64,000 bases of DNA from Cavia porcellus (GCF_034190915.1 NW_026947490.1:65957494-66021493); one strand, 5' to 3'; counted from the first letter of the stretch, positions 1-12,780 are shown. Numbers and translations are program-made. Notes: generated from the sequence alone by a model not told the origin.

Positions 1-2690
1 CACCAAGGGACAGATAACCAGACAGAAAATCAGCAAAGTATTAACAGAACTGAATGACACCTGTGAACAGATGGACTTGGTAGACATATTCAGAGTGTTT
101 CATCCAACAACATCAGAATATACATTCTTCTCAGAAGCACATGGGACATTCTCTAAAATAGACCATATACTAGCTCACAGAACATATTTAAATAAATGCA
201 AAAGAACTGAAATTATCCCATGCATGTTATCAGATCATAGTGCCATGAAACTAGAAATTAATGACACTGCAAAAACCCCACAATCACATGGAAATTGAAT
301 AATACACTCTTGAGTAATCAGTGGGCCACAGAGGAAATTAAAGAAGAAATTAAACAATACCTACAAGCAAATGAAAATACAAATAAAACTTACTGGAATC
401 TGTTGGATGCAATGAAGGCAATCCTCAGTGGAAAATTTATTGCACTGAGTTTCCACATCAGGAAAACAGAACGAATACAAATAAGCAACCTGTTGCTATA
501 CCTCAAACATGTAGAAAAAGAAGAGCAAGTCAAGTTCAAAACTAAAAGGGAGGAAATTACAAAATTTAGAACAGAAATTAATACAATAGAGACTAAAAAA
601 ACAATGAATTAAAGAATTGGTTCTTTGAAATAAATAAAATTGATAAGCACCTAGCCAACCTTATTTTAAAAAAAGGAAAGAAACAGCTCAAATTCATGCA
701 ATAAGGAATGAAAAAGGTGAAATCACTACAGGCTCTGTGGAAACACAGAAGATCATGAACACCTATTTCAAAAACCTCTACTCATAGGTTTCATAACACA
801 GAAGAAAGAGACAGATTCCTAGAAATATATGAACTACCAAAACTAGGTCAAGAAGATGTAAAACTGCTGAATAACCTAATTTCTATTAATGAAATTGAAA
901 ATATAATTAAGTCCTTACCTACAAAGAAGAGCCCAGGCCCAGATGGATTCACTGCAGAATTCTTCAAGAAATACAAAGACGACTTAATGCCGACATTCCT
1001 CAAAGTCTTCAATGAAATCGAAAGGAAAGCAATTCTTCCTAAGTCATTCCTGGAAGCAAATATTACTCTAGTACAAAAACCTGAGAGGGACCCAGCTGAA
1101 AAAGAGAACTACAGGCCAGTCTCCCTAATGAACACAGATGCAAAAATTCTCAATAAAATATTGGCAAAGAGGATGCAGCAAATCATCAAGAAGATTATAT
1201 ACCTTGACCAAGGGGTTTATCCCAGGCATCCAGCGATGATTCAATATATGTAAGTCAATAATTGTAATCCACCATATCAATAAAGCCAAAAGTAAGAATC
1301 CCATGATCATCTCTATAGATGCTGAAAAAGCTTTTGATAAGGTCCAACACTCATTCATGCTAAGAACCTTACAGAAAATTGGAACAGATGGTCTTTACCT
1401 CAATATGATAAAGGCCATCTGTGACAAACCAACAGCTAGCATCATATTAAATGGCCAAAAACTGAAGGGCTTTACCCTAAAATTGGGTACAAGACAAGGA
1501 TGTCCCTTATCACTGCTCCTATTTAACATAGTACTGGAAATACGAGCCGGTCCAATAAGACAAGAGAGAGAAACAAAAGGGGTAAAGATAGAAAAAGAGG
1601 AAGTTAAATTATCATTATTTGCAGATAAAATGATTCTCTACTTAGAAGATCTCCAAAACTCCATTGAAAGACTCCTGAATATAATAAATTCAGCAATGTA
1701 GCTGGATACAAAATCAGTTCTCAAAAATCAATAGCATTTCTATACACTAACAACAAAATCACTGAGAGAGAAAGAAGCCACACCCTTCACACTAACATCC
1801 AATAAAATGAAATACTTGGGAATTAATCTCACAAAACTAATAAAAGATCTATACAGGGAAAATTATAATACCCTGAAAAAAGAAATTGAAGAGGATCTCA
1901 GAAAATGGAAGACCTATCCCTTGCTCATGGACAGGAAGAATAAACATCATAAAAATTGCCATTCTCCTGAAACCGTTATACAGATTCAATGCAATCCCGA
2001 TAAAAATACCATCAATATACCTCATAGATCTAGAGAAATCAATCCTAAAATTCATCTGGAACAGAAGAGTCCTAGAATAGCAAAAGCAGTTCTAAGCAGC
2101 AAATGAAAGGCAGGAGGCATCACAATCCCTAACCTGAAGTTATACTATAAAGCAAGTGTAATAAAATCAACATAGTACTGGAATAAAAACAGAGCTGAAG
2201 ATCAATGGAATAGATTAGAAGATACATCCACAACTACCAACACACTCAACCACCTTATCTTTGATAAAGGGGCCAAACGTTCACTGGAAGAACGACAGTC
2301 TCTTTAATAAATGGTGCTGGAGAAACTGGCTCTCCACATGCTAAAAACTAAAACTAGACCTATGCCTGTCATTATATACTTAACTAAAAATCTAAATTGA
2401 TCAAAGATCTGAAAATTAAAACAGAAACACTAAATCTATTTGAAGACAAATTCGGTAAAAACCTTGAAGACATAGGGGTAGGTAGAGAATTCATGATCAA
2501 GAATCAAACCACATGGGAAATACTTTTCAGAATCAATAATTGGGATCAAGTCTTAAAAAGTTTCTGCATGTCAAATCCTCAGCAAAAAAAAAAAAAAAAA
2601 AAAAACACAAACTGGGAAATAATCGTAGTGAACTGTCCCTCAGACAAAGGATTTCTGTCTAAAACATAACAAAGAATTTTAAAAAATCAG
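1..2690 (+). mobile_element. Degenerate LINE-1 ORF2 fragment (endonuclease tail to C-terminus)
   Basis: Frames on the + strand read as broken L1 ORF2p. The end of the endonuclease domain (YTFFSEAHGTFSKIDHIL, then SDHSAMKLEIN) is at about 71-285. The reverse transcriptase is at about 870-1700 ([32 protein letters not shown]). The metal-binding FADD motif has become FADK near 1620-1631. C-terminal ORF2 continues to about 2690, with an internal A-run (2585-2604). Multiple frameshifts and stops make it non-functional. The 5' part lies outside the window and no 3'UTR is recognised. Confidence 0.9.
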
Positions 2691-2739
2691 ACCCCTGTAA
2701 TTCAAAGACCCAATCCAAAAATTTTTCCTCAACAATTCC

Positions 2740-4757
2740 TCAAAAGTTAGTTTTGGGTTTACAGTTGGATTTGGAATGCTTGCACACAAGATCAACTCTT
2801 AGATAAAGAGCCTGTAAGCTCTTTGTGGTTGTAAGCAACCACTTTATCTGCCAACTCAAACAGAGTTATCATTCTTCCCTTAAGTGACAGATTAAGTTCA
2901 CCGAGCAGGATGAATGTGCTGCACTAGTAAGCAAGTTTTGTAACATATTCTGTGTCATTGAAATGTGCTTCCAGTAGTACACAGTATTCTTAAAAAAACC
3001 TCATGCAGCTTTCATAATTTAAAAACTCTAGCCAGTGATCTACTTTTAGAAAGCCACTTCACTTGTATGTAAGAGACAATGTGTATACTCTGTTCATTTC
3101 TGCATAAAGCTGAATGGAAAGATACAATTTAAGGGTTTATACTTTAATGTGGTGAGTAACTTTAAACACATCTGCAAAATGTTAAGTTCAGGTAACACTT
3201 TTTGGCTAGCAGCATTTCTCTATGGATGACGCAGTGTGTCGATTCACATTCAGAAGTGACTGTGACTCCAATAGTGAAACCAGAAAGCCATTCAACCATG
3301 GTGCCAGCTTTGTCCAGGCATGTACGAATACAAAATTAACAATTAAGTTTCCCTGATATGTTGTTGTTGAAAGAGTTGACTAGTTCTGCAACTGTGGTGT
3401 TGGTTGGCAAGAAAAGTACAAATAACATATCCTGATACAGAACCTTCTAAAAAATGTCACACCAAAGCAAGCATTGTTGCCTTGCTGTCAGTGTTGTTAC
3501 ACTCATCAGCCTAGATTACAAACCACAATGATTTACTCATCCTTCTAACAGATATGCTTAAATAGTCTCTGCGCATTCATCAGTTCATCTCATAGTGGTA
3601 CTAGTAGAAAGAGGAACTTGTGCCACCTTTTAAGCTACAGTCTCTCCTAAAGTTCACAGTAATTGTCCTTAGCAACAGGCATGATGAGTTCTTCCCTAGT
3701 AATAAAGTGGTTCTTAACTTTAGTGATGCAGTTAGCCACTAAAAATGATGCTTTCTCACTGCAGACACATTTGATAAAGTAGTGGCCTTCAATAAATTGT
3801 TTCTGTTCTTCATGTTCTCATTTTCTTCTTTTGATACACTCAAGGGTTATCTTTTAATGCAGGCTGTTTGATCTCTGTAGCAAAGCAGTTTTGAATATTG
3901 CATGATTTCATTGAATGGCCAGTTACCACTTATAATATATAAAGCAAACTTGAAGTATGTGTATCACCTATTTCAGTGAACCCATAGATTAAGTTGGATT
4001 GTTGATGTTGCTCTCCTAAATGCAGGTTTTTGTTGGCAATCTTAAAGAGTCTTCAGCTGTCATTCAGTCTTCCCCTCTTTTCAAAGAAGCTCTCCAGATG
4101 TGTGTTTTCTCACTCATTTTGTCTAGGGTTATCTTGTGAGCTTATTAGAACTGTCTGTGAGAAGTGCATAGTGCTCTAAGAGGCACTGCTAGAAGTGGCA
4201 AATAAAATAATAATGGATAGGCAACAAGAAGACTAAAATAAGTATTGTATTTTGACTTAACACTTGCCACCAGATGCAACTGTGCATTTGAAATATATCA
4301 ACTTACTTGCCATACTAAAACATGCCGCCAGATATAGCTTAACTGCCACTTGCCACTCACTGATAGGGTTTTGATATGATTCTCCAGGCAATTGGATTAT
4401 TATATACTCTCTGCAGTCAAACTCTCCCCTAATGTCAATCTGTATTTGCAGCTGATCCCCAGTGCTAGCATCACTGTCTCAGCTCCACTTCAGATGATCA
4501 GGCATTAGCTTCTTGTAAGGAGCACACAGTCCAAATCCCTCCCATGCATAGTTCATAGGAGGGTTCATGCTCCTATGAAAATACAATGCTGCCACTAATA
4601 AGATGGGAGCTGGAGCTCAGGTGGTAATTTGAGGTATGAGGAGTGGCTTTAACTATAGATAAAGCTTTAAGTGCTCAGTTACTGTTCACCTCCTACTGTG
4701 TAGCCTAATTCCTAATATGCCATGGATCAGGGCCCTGGCCCGAGATTCAGACCCCTT
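2740..4757 (-). mobile_element. hAT-type DNA transposon (Charlie-class) with decayed transposase
   Basis: The right end (about 4440-4757) resembles the terminal region of a hAT element that in human DNA begins with a CAGGGGTCCCCAACC-like inverted repeat; here it is degenerate. Reading the minus strand between about 4080 and 3640 gives transposase-like text: YGFTEIGDTHTSS, then NEIMQYSKL, KATTLSNVSAVRK and KNHFTTREELIMP. The order matches the BED-finger and following region of ZBED5/GTF2IRD2-like (Charlie-derived) proteins. Many stops are present. The left boundary at about 2740 is approximate, and the subfamily is not assigned. Confidence 0.6.
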
Positions 4758-4759
4758 TT

Positions 4760-5095
4760 GTGCAGCATGTTTTTCTTCTTTCAAATGCAGTTTGAGTTAG
4801 ACTGTACCCTCTTTTTCATAATTTCCTTTATATTACATCATTTCATAGGCATCCTTCCCTGCCAGCATTTATTTAAAATCACCTGTCTCTCTAGATCTCC
4901 TTCATTCTTCTTATTTTATTGCTCATTAAACTGTAAGTCTATAAAGCAGAACATTTGAAAAGTTTACAAGAGTATGGAGTAAAAAGTCAATTTCTCTCAA
5001 ACATGCTTCACAGTTTTCCCTTTTCCTGAGGCTCCAGAGCCACCTATGAGTTTTTGTCTTCTGAAATATTCATTTTATTTTTATATGCCTTTACT
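4760..5095. other. No gene; A/T-rich sequence, possible ancient LINE-2 trace
   Basis: Part of it (about 4900-4960, CTCATTAAACTGTAAG) loosely resembles the 3' end of L2 elements, but too weakly to call. No exon signals are seen. Confidence 0.3.
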
Positions 5096-5099
5096 TACT

Positions 5100-5470
5100 G
5101 TCATAGTCAGTTTCCTTGTCTCTTGGACAGAATACCTGACATCAGAAACATAAAGGAGGTGATATTTATTTTGGTTCATGTTTTGAATCCATAGTTAGCT
5201 AGCTGCAAGACCAGAAGACATGGTAGAAAGATCTGCTCACTTCATGGTGTGGAAGCACAGAGAAGGGAGGAAGTGGCTCATAGCCCCCAGTAGCTGCCTC
5301 TTCCAACAAAACCTCATGTCCAACATCATATTTAATTATAGTGCCCCATGATTCAATCAACCCTTGATAAGCCCAGCTTTTGAGTGCATGATGCTCTTGA
5401 GAAACAGCTAGCTGTAAACTGTAACACTTACCTAGGTGAAAATTAAACACCTACCCTTTTGCTAAGCTAA
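5100..5470 (-). mobile_element. MaLR-like solo LTR (antisense, diverged)
   Basis: It begins TGTCATAGTCAGTTTCCTTG and contains the motifs ACAGAATACCTGACAT, GTTTATTTTGGTTCATG-like text and a barnyard of short matches shared with the other antisense LTR copies at 35123, 37301 and 37640. Family name is uncertain. Confidence 0.5.
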
Positions 5471-6050
5471 CCAGAGAACATGAGTGATATGTGCTTGGGT
5501 ATATAGAAAAAAAAAGAAAAGAAAACCAGATCCTAACTTGAGAGTGACTGTTATACATACCCTATATCCTGAAGTGCTCTGGGCTGGTATTTCCTATTTA
5601 TAGGTGGTATCTACTTCATACAAAATGTATCTTTCAAAAAAATGCAATGGTACAATATATAAAAGTCAGTAACTTTTGTAACTGCTACTAACCTGTTTTG
5701 AAATTCTGTTTTATTATTTTTCTCTTTAAAGTCAATAACTAGATATATGCTATTTAAGAAGATATCCCACTATCAAAGAAACACTATAAAATTCTTTAAT
5801 ATATCACTTTTGATCTTGTTATATCTAGCATAAATATATTTTATAAAGATTTTTGTAGTTTATTATTTTTCTTTACAATTGAACAGAACGTCTGACTTAA
5901 GTCCTGTGTGTTTCCAGTAAAGATGAAATAAAACTGAGTGATTGCCAGTTTTGCCTAATTTTATGTTGTTTATGAGACCTATGCTTCTTATCATAATATA
6001 ACATTTTTATTCTGAGAATAAAAACAAGTAACAAAATTTACTGTCTTATT
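5471..6050. other. No gene; A/T-rich unique sequence
   Basis: I see no repeat, exon or RNA signal in this stretch. Confidence 0.4.
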
Positions 6051-6052
6051 TA

Positions 6053-6180
6053 TTTTTGGTTGTTTTTTAAACAAGCTCCCACTATATAGTCCACACTGAC
6101 CTTGAACTCACTGGCCTCAAACTTGTGGCAATCCTCATGCGTTAACCTCCTAAATACTGGAATTACAGGCATAGCACATC
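6053..6180 (-). mobile_element. B1 SINE, antisense
   Basis: The minus strand reads as B1: the + strand shows CTCCCACTATATAGTCCACA, then CTTGAACTCACTGGCCTC and ACTGGAATTACAGGCATAGC, all B1 landmarks. It is old and diverged, and abuts an L1 3' end. Confidence 0.75.
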
Positions 6181-6870
6181 TTAATAATTTTAAATGTATA
6201 GTTCAGCAGTTTAGAGTGTATGCACATTGTTGTACAATCAAACTATAGTATTTTATCACCTTGCAAAACTGATCTGTAGCCATTAGACAACTGCCTATTT
6301 CTTTCCCGCCCCATTACTTTCCATTCTGTGAATTTGCTGTATATGACTCATAGCAGGATCATGCCATGTTTGTCTTTTTGTGACTGGCTTCACGTAGTAT
6401 AATGTCTTCAGGTTTGTCCATGTTGTAGGATATGTCTATTACGTGTGTGATTTTATTTACCCATTCATCTGTTGTTAGACTCTTGAGATGTTTTACTTTG
6501 TAAATGATGCTGATATGAACAAGGGTGTGCATGTATCTCTCTAATACCTTGCTTTCAGCTTTTTTGAACATATAACTAGAAGTTGAATTGCTGATTAATA
6601 ATAATTCCAATTTTTTGAGGCACTCATGTATTGTTTCCTAGTAGCTGCACGATTTTACATTTCTGGGAACAGTAAATAAGAGTTCTAGTTTCTCCATATT
6701 CTCACTAACACTTGGTATTTGCTTTTTGTTTCTTTTTATAATAGCCATCCTAATGATTATGAAATAATTGTGGTTTTGATTTGCATTTTCCTAATGATTT
6801 CCAGGTGTTGAATATTATTTCACTGCATTTGTTGACCATTTTCATATTGTGTTTCAAGAAATATCTACTC

Positions 6871-7000
6871 GGGGCTGGAGGTTTAGCTCAGCGGCATAAG
6901 CGCCTGCCTTGCAAGCAGGCAGTCATGAGTTCGATCCCTGATACTGATAAAAAGGAAAAGGACAAAAAAAAAAAAAAAAAAAAAAAAAAGAAAAGAAAAA
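6871..7000 (+). mobile_element. Young ID-like tRNA-derived SINE with 15-bp target-site duplication
   Basis: It starts GGGGCTGGAGGTTTAGCTCA, has pol III box A-like and box B-like (GAGTTCGATCCC) motifs, and then the family-specific GATAAAAAGGAAAAGGAC tail and a long A-run. It is flanked by exact copies of AAGAAATATCTACTC at 6856-6870 and 7001-7015. Confidence 0.92.
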
Positions 7001-7040
7001 AAGAAATATCTACTCAAATTCTTTATCCTTTTGTGTGTTG

Positions 7041-7117
7041 TGGGGTACAGGGGATCGAACTCATGACCTCACGCTTGCCAGGCTGCGCTTATGCCAATGA
7101 GCTAAACACTTGGCTCC
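7041..7117 (-). mobile_element. ID-like SINE, antisense, without long tail
   Basis: GGGGTACAGGGGATCGAACT through GCGCTTATGCCAATGAGCTA is the reverse complement of the ID-like head. It is more diverged than the neighbouring sense copy. Confidence 0.75.
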
Positions 7118-7345
7118 CTTTATCCATTTTTAAGTCAAGTTGTGTTTTATCTGAGTTATGGGATTTTGTTATAAATTCTGAACATTAACATCTTTGTTGA
7201 TTATTATGTGTTTTGCAAATATCTTCTGTTCCATAATTGCCTTTTAAAATTTTGTCCATTGATGTGTAATATTTAGTTTTAATATTATCCAATTTTTCAA
7301 CTTTTACTTTCATTGCTATGCTTTTGGTATCACATTAGTGACTTG

Positions 7346-8055
7346 TACTTCTAATCTTTTCAGATACACTAATTATTCAAAAATAATACGAAAAATGTAA
7401 TGAAATATTTAAATAATTGTAAAGCCACTCTTTATGTACTACTTTGAAATATTTCACCAGTAGAAGTTTAAATTCATGCATATGGAGTACAGGCTGTAGT
7501 TTGAATTGCAGATATATGAAGAAATAGACTGTGGAAACATGGCCAAATATGTGAAAATGTAGGGTCAGGAATGCACTGCTTTCCAATCCATGTCCTGTTA
7601 AGTAGAATGCCTCAGCACCCACACTAAGCTGTTGTCAAAATCCTTGCAAGAAGAAAATAGTCCCCTAGTGCCTACTGCATTTTTCCTTATCTCTTCGTGA
7701 TTATACCTTATAATCAGCTAACGCAACTAAACAAATAGAAATGTTTATTCTAAGGTTAGCCCTGCAATTTAGAGAAGGTGTTCTTGAAGTATTTAACGTC
7801 AAATTTTAATACAATTGCATTTTTTGACAACTTGATATTTACACTACTTGGTAGTTATCAAGACTATTAGCAATATACAAGAAATAATAGAAGCATGTTT
7901 TCTAACTTTAATAGAATGCACAAAGAGCCAGTTCTTGAATTGTTTTCTCTCTCTTCTGGAACATTTAAACTAAAATTTACAGGATTTTTTTCTTCGTGTG
8001 CTATTTCTCCTCTTAAAATAATGTTGCCATTATTCCTTTTTATTTTGTGGTATGG
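7346..8055. other. No gene; A/T-rich unique sequence
   Basis: No repeat or exon is recognised. Short open frames here have no supporting homology. Confidence 0.4.
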
Positions 8056-8060
8056 TTTGA

Positions 8061-8155
8061 TTTTTTTTTTTTTTTTTATCAGTACCGGGGATCAAACTCA
8101 CGACTCCAAGCTTGCAAGGCAGGCGCTTATGCCCATGAGCTAAATCCCCAGCCTC
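8061..8155 (-). mobile_element. ID-like SINE, antisense
   Basis: A T-run (8061-8077) is followed by ATCAGTACCGGGGATCAAAC and ends AAATCCCCAGCCTC. An imperfect duplication of TGGTTTGATTTT / TGGTGTGATTTT flanks it. Confidence 0.88.
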
Positions 8156-8164
8156 CGATGGTGT

Positions 8165-8311
8165 GATTTTAACACAGGGGTCTCACTATATAGTTCAGGC
8201 TGGCCTTGAACTCAGTATGCAACCCAGGCTAGCCTCCAACTTGCGATAGTCCTCCTACCTCAGCCTCCTTAGGGCTGAGCTTTCAGGCGTGGGCACCACC
8301 AGCCCTGGCTT
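8165..8311 (-). mobile_element. B1 SINE, antisense
   Basis: GGGTCTCACTATATAGTTCA, GGCTGGCCTTGAACTCAGTA and CCTCAGCCTCCTTAGGGCTG are reverse-complement B1 landmarks. The element has a partial internal duplication (AACCCAGGCTAGCCTCCAAC), as in dimeric or quasi-dimeric B1. Confidence 0.8.
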
Positions 8312-10080
8312 CTTTTGTGATTGTTAAGCACTCATTTTTCCCTGCTTGTTAGTCCTATCCAGATGTTGATAGCCCTCCTAGCCTAATTTTCCTTACCCAC
8401 TCAGACCCATCACTTTAGCTCCCATTTCTGTCCTTCAACATTCACAAGGATTGAAGTGAGCACATCAGGGTCTACATGGGGTATCATTGTGGTTTCAGAG
8501 CACTAGAGAACTCAGGCAGCGAGTATTTCCCACTGCCAGGTCAGGTGGCCTCCTGTCCCACCTGGTGTGCAGGCCGGGAGACTGAACATGCAGGAAATTA
8601 TTTAGATATTGCTGTGAGACCATCTTGTCCTCCAAACACATAAAGCAGCAGTTTAATTTCTAAACCAAGCATAAACACAAAAGCAGCTGCTGAGATAATG
8701 AGATTGTCGCCATTTCTTTCCTTTTAGGTTTAAATAAATAGTCATGATTATGAGCAGATCCTCACTTGACAAAATAAGAGTAATGTATGACAACAGGAAA
8801 TGAATGAAAACTGTCTGTAAATAAGCTGTTAACCGTCACAGAAAAATCTCTTCATTCAGTATTCACTTTGAGAAGTCAGAAGTTATTAATATTTTAATAA
8901 AGCCTTATTAAAAATATGACATTTTATTTGTAGGAGTCACAAGAGTCCAGTGTTCTGAGTTTATTACATTAAACATTCCAGTTAGGCTTTAGGTTAATGA
9001 AAATTTTGGCGTTCAAGTGATTACTTTGCTCTATTAGTCCTCTGATGAATGATTTTGTTCTATGCAAGAGTGAAACGATCTTATTCGAGAAGTTGTATTC
9101 CTTAGCAAAAGGTACCCAAATAAATTTAGCTAGAGTCACAGTGTTTAATTTAATGGTATTATGATAGTAACTACCACAATTAGTTTCAGATTTGCCTTCC
9201 TTCCCAGAAGACGTGACTTTTTTTGTTAATTTGCAATGCCTTCTTAAGACATGAGAATGACGGCAAAATTAATGTCATTACCTTTATCGCCTGTTTATGG
9301 TTTTCAATGTTGCTCCCTAAAGGACTTAGGGAGTAGTGCACATCTAAAATAAACCGCTTAGTTAAAATTTGGGTTAGTTGGGTTCACCTGATCATCAGCT
9401 GGTAGCACCTCAGTTAAGACATTTCATATTAGACAACGAAACATGATTTTTATACATAAAATTATTTCAGAACTACACCAGTGTGTTCTGTGATACCTTT
9501 AAAGTAAATTACTTTAAAGGCTACTTATCTTCCAATCCGAATTGTTTTTTAAAATTTGGTTTGCATTTTTTAATTAGGAAATCACTTTGTCTTGTCATGT
9601 TCATAGCAGGAATATGTGATGCCTAACCTAAAGGGTCACACTATGAGCACTAGTGCTCACTTCCTTCTGCTGGCGTTGGACAGCAGCTGACTCTTTCTTC
9701 CTTTTTGTGGTTTCTCACTGAAGCTTTCTGTAAACAATCACTCTTCTAAACCTTGATATGTGAACCTTGTTTTTCATTTTGTGTTTGTATATTCCAACAA
9801 ACGTGGTGTTAGAGTCTTTTAAAGTTTTGAAAGTTGATTGAAAAATATCTGCAGCAGCTTTTGCAAATAGTGTTTTGAAGCACTTTCATATATCCTTGGA
9901 TAAGTCAGTGTAATTCCTTTTAATAACAATTTGTCAGTATCCCTAAAAATTTTAAATTGACCCAGAAATGTCTTGCTGTGAGTTTATCCTACTGACAGAT
10001 TTGCACATGTTGGCATAGCTATGTCTGTAAGATGCATACTGTAGCTTTCAAAGAGCAAAATCCTAAGAACTATCTAATTG
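8312..10080. other. No gene; unique non-coding sequence
   Basis: About 1.8 kb without recognisable repeats, except a short 12+1+12 palindrome at 9496-9520. It could include conserved regulatory DNA or a 5' non-coding exon, but nothing decides this from sequence. Confidence 0.4.
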
Positions 10081-10084
10081 TCAA

Positions 10085-10430
10085 TTAGTAGGTTATTAAA
10101 TAATGATTCCATTCAATAAAATACTACTCAGCCTTTTTTTAAAAAGTGAAGAGATTTGCTGATGTATTGATATGAACAGGTCTTAAAAAAAAAAGCAACA
10201 TGCATAATCTGCTCACTTTGGGTAAAGGAAGGAGAGGGTGAAGTATACTTTTAGAGGTTAGCTTATGTATACACACCAGCTCCTGAAAGGATACTTACAA
10301 AGATGTGAATGTTGTTGCCTCTGAGGAGGAGAATTAGGGGGAAAGGAGGCAAAGAGATTTTATAATATTCCTTTTTTACTGTTGGAATTTTAATTTTGCT
10401 TTATGTTTAAATTTTAAAGTAAAAAGACTG
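10085..10430 (+). mobile_element. L1 3'UTR fragment (L1ME-like)
   Basis: AATAAAATACTACTCAGCC and TGTTGTTGCCTCTGAGGAGG, followed by a poly-T-poor end ending GAATTTTAATTTTGC, are typical of ancient L1 3'UTRs. Old, with several indels. Confidence 0.6.
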
Positions 10431-10483
10431 TACAAGTAGCTTTTTAAGACTGTAGTAATGCAAAAAAAGTATATGTAATTTTG

Positions 10484-10590
10484 TTGTGATTCTTGGGATT
10501 GAACCTAGGCCCTTGGTTACAGACCACATGGGCAGCCTGAGCTGCACAGTAAAGTCCTGTCTCAAAAAGACAAAAAGAAAAAAGGATGAA
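10484..10590. mobile_element. Fragments of ID-like (antisense) and B1 tail (sense)
   Basis: TTGGGATTGAACCTAGGCCC is the ID antisense box-B region. GGGCAGCCTGAGCTGCACAG...GTCCTGTCTCAAAAAGAC is the 3' end of B1. Short and rearranged. Confidence 0.5.
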
Positions 10591-10599
10591 AGTAAAAAT

Positions 10600-11055
10600 A
10601 AATATTGGAATTTAAAGTGCTTTCGACTTAATTCATTAGCAATATGCAGCTATTTAGAGAAGGAAGATTGTTGAACATTAATCCAGTATATTAATGCAAA
10701 TATTAATATAAGCATTAAAAATTTACTAAGTGATCAGTATTCTATAGATTAAGTTTTGCCTTCTAATCCTTTAGTACCAGTTTGATATTTTTATTTTTAT
10801 TTGTTTTTTAAATAGGATAGACTGAGACAGAATTAAGCATTTATTGTACTTGAGCGAATGATGGATGTTTGTTAGGCTAAACTTCTATTTAACAAAATTG
10901 AACTTTAAGGTATTTAGTTCCTCTTGATCCTGATAAAATGAATTCCATCATTGCTTAGAAGTACTTTTTATAAAAATCAGTGACATAGCATAATCACTTG
11001 GAAGAACAAGCAGTTAGGCAATTGCTTATAAAATTATATCCACTCAGCAGTTCTG
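10600..11055. other. No gene; A/T-rich unique sequence
   Basis: Nothing recognisable is seen. Confidence 0.4.
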
Positions 11056-11059
11056 TTAG

Positions 11060-11220
11060 TAGTTTTTTACCAAGAGATGTAAAAACACCTAGGTGGACAA
11101 AAACTGGGAACAAATATTTATATTAGACTTGCTCATGATAACCAAAAACTGGTGGCAGCTCAGATACCCCTCAGAAAGTAAATGGGTAGACAAACTCTGG
11201 TGTAGTCCTATGATGGAATG
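11060..11220 (+). mobile_element. L1 3'-region fragment
   Basis: CCAAGAGATGTAAAAACACC, ATAACCAAAAACTGGTGGCA and CCTATGATGGAATG match the widely shared L1 3' segment (isolated 'catalogue' of the untranslated end of old L1s). Confidence 0.65.
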
Positions 11221-11224
11221 GCTG

Positions 11225-12445
11225 CTGCCAAACCAGGTGCATTTTGCAGAAGAGCCACAGTGCAGTGTACAGTGTTGGTGGAGCTGTCCTGTGTGGATGC
11301 ACTGACTCTGGTTCTGGCCTCAGATGTAAAATCTTGTAGGGCTGTTACCCTTTTATGCTTTAAAATAAAGAGGTGCAAGATCACAGTAGAATCAGACCTG
11401 AAGGAAAACCTTTCAGAGAAACAGCTACCGAGTCAAGATTGATTAATAGTATTATTTCCATGTATCACGAAGAACCTTACAAACTGCCAATTGTAAAAAC
11501 ACCAAAGACTCACTATATGTTTTTATATTTTAGCATTTCAAGTTCTCTTAGCCCAATTTATTAATAACATTTATCTGAACAACAGTATGCCTTCCTGGTG
11601 ATATATCCTCCTACAATTAGATCCCTAGAAAAAATTATTTCATCTGTAATTAGTGCCCACACACACAAGAACGTGCACTTACCACACAAACACACAACAT
11701 GGACTAATGTTAATAAACCATGGCACAAATGATTCTCCTTTATTCTCTGAGGTTCTTTTTATATCTTTTTAGGCACCTTGTCAAGACAGCATAACAACTA
11801 CAAGACAGCGTCTGCCTTAGGCTTCCTCCACAAGGAATACATGCCAAATTTCCAATCCCTGCACCTTCATGCTGTCACTTTCTCTTGCAATTAGGTGAAG
11901 TCACCACTTCATCTAATTTTCATTTTAATCAACTGTTTACATATGACATGTTAACTCTTAAGACTAATATGAGTGATGTATAAAGTTCGTTATATTAAAT
12001 ATTGGTGTAATTAATGGCATTCACCATTTGCACTCTTTGGTTTTTACTTCTTTCTAATAGGTTTTTCTACTTAGGCAAGAAAAGTCATATTATAATTTTC
12101 AGATATTCTTAAATACTTTGAAGGATATGGTGACTGTTGGCACAGCACTATGGCATCATCAACAGAAATGCACATTTACTTTCCTTGTGTGAAGTCTGAA
12201 AAATACTGTTGGATTCTATGTAACTAAGGTGTCTTCTGGAATATTTATATAATGAATTATTATCAGCCCAATCAGAAGATACATCATTTGGATTATTCAA
12301 CTTTTTTCTTTAGTAAATGTTAGATATACTCATTGTACAGTGTATTTATCTTTAATAATTAGTTTTACATGGCAGCAGAAGATGACGTGACTCTGAATGA
12401 GTTTTCTATTTCACATGTTAAGGGTAGTAGCAGTATGGTTAAAAT
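11225..12445. other. No gene; unique sequence with a short CA-rich patch
   Basis: A loose (CA)-rich patch lies near 11658-11699. No exons or repeats are otherwise recognised. Confidence 0.4.
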
Positions 12446-12780
12446 TATTTTGATGACCTTGAATAGCCAAAGGATTCTTGAGCAAAAAGTGGAATTGCAA
12501 GTATTGTGCTATGTGACATCAAAATACACCACGCAGCTACAATAATCAAAACTGTGTTATGTGGGCATTATGCACACACAGCGGAACCAGAATGAATGCT
12601 GAGAAATAGCTAAGCGTCTGCAGAACACTGATTCCCAGTAAAGCTGCTGGAAGTGCACGTTGGAAGAAGGACACTTTTTATTAAGTAGGGCTGGAAAAGT
12701 TGGATAATTACCTGCAAAAAAATAAAGCTAAACCTCTCTCTCACTCTCTCAGCAGTTACAAAAATGGATTAAAGACTACT

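Larger units (their letters stand above)
6181..7345 (-). mobile_element. L1 3' end (L1M-type), antisense, cut by two SINEs
   Basis: The text matches the antisense of old L1 3' regions: TTTGTCTTTTTGTGACTGGC, then TCCATGTTGTAGGATATG, ATGATGCTGATATGAACAAG and TTGTGGTTTTGATTTGCATT. It is interrupted by SINEs at 6871-7000 and 7041-7117 and then resumes. Confidence 0.75.

Noticed and set aside
1303..1701. Functional L1 ORF2 reverse transcriptase
   Set aside because: Frame is broken repeatedly and the FADD motif reads FADK.
6871..6945. tRNA gene (Ala TGC) at SINE heads, also at 38206, 45300, 52522 and 58202
   Set aside because: Anticodon arm is good, but the acceptor stem does not pair, and each copy has an A-rich tail and target-site duplication, so they are SINEs.
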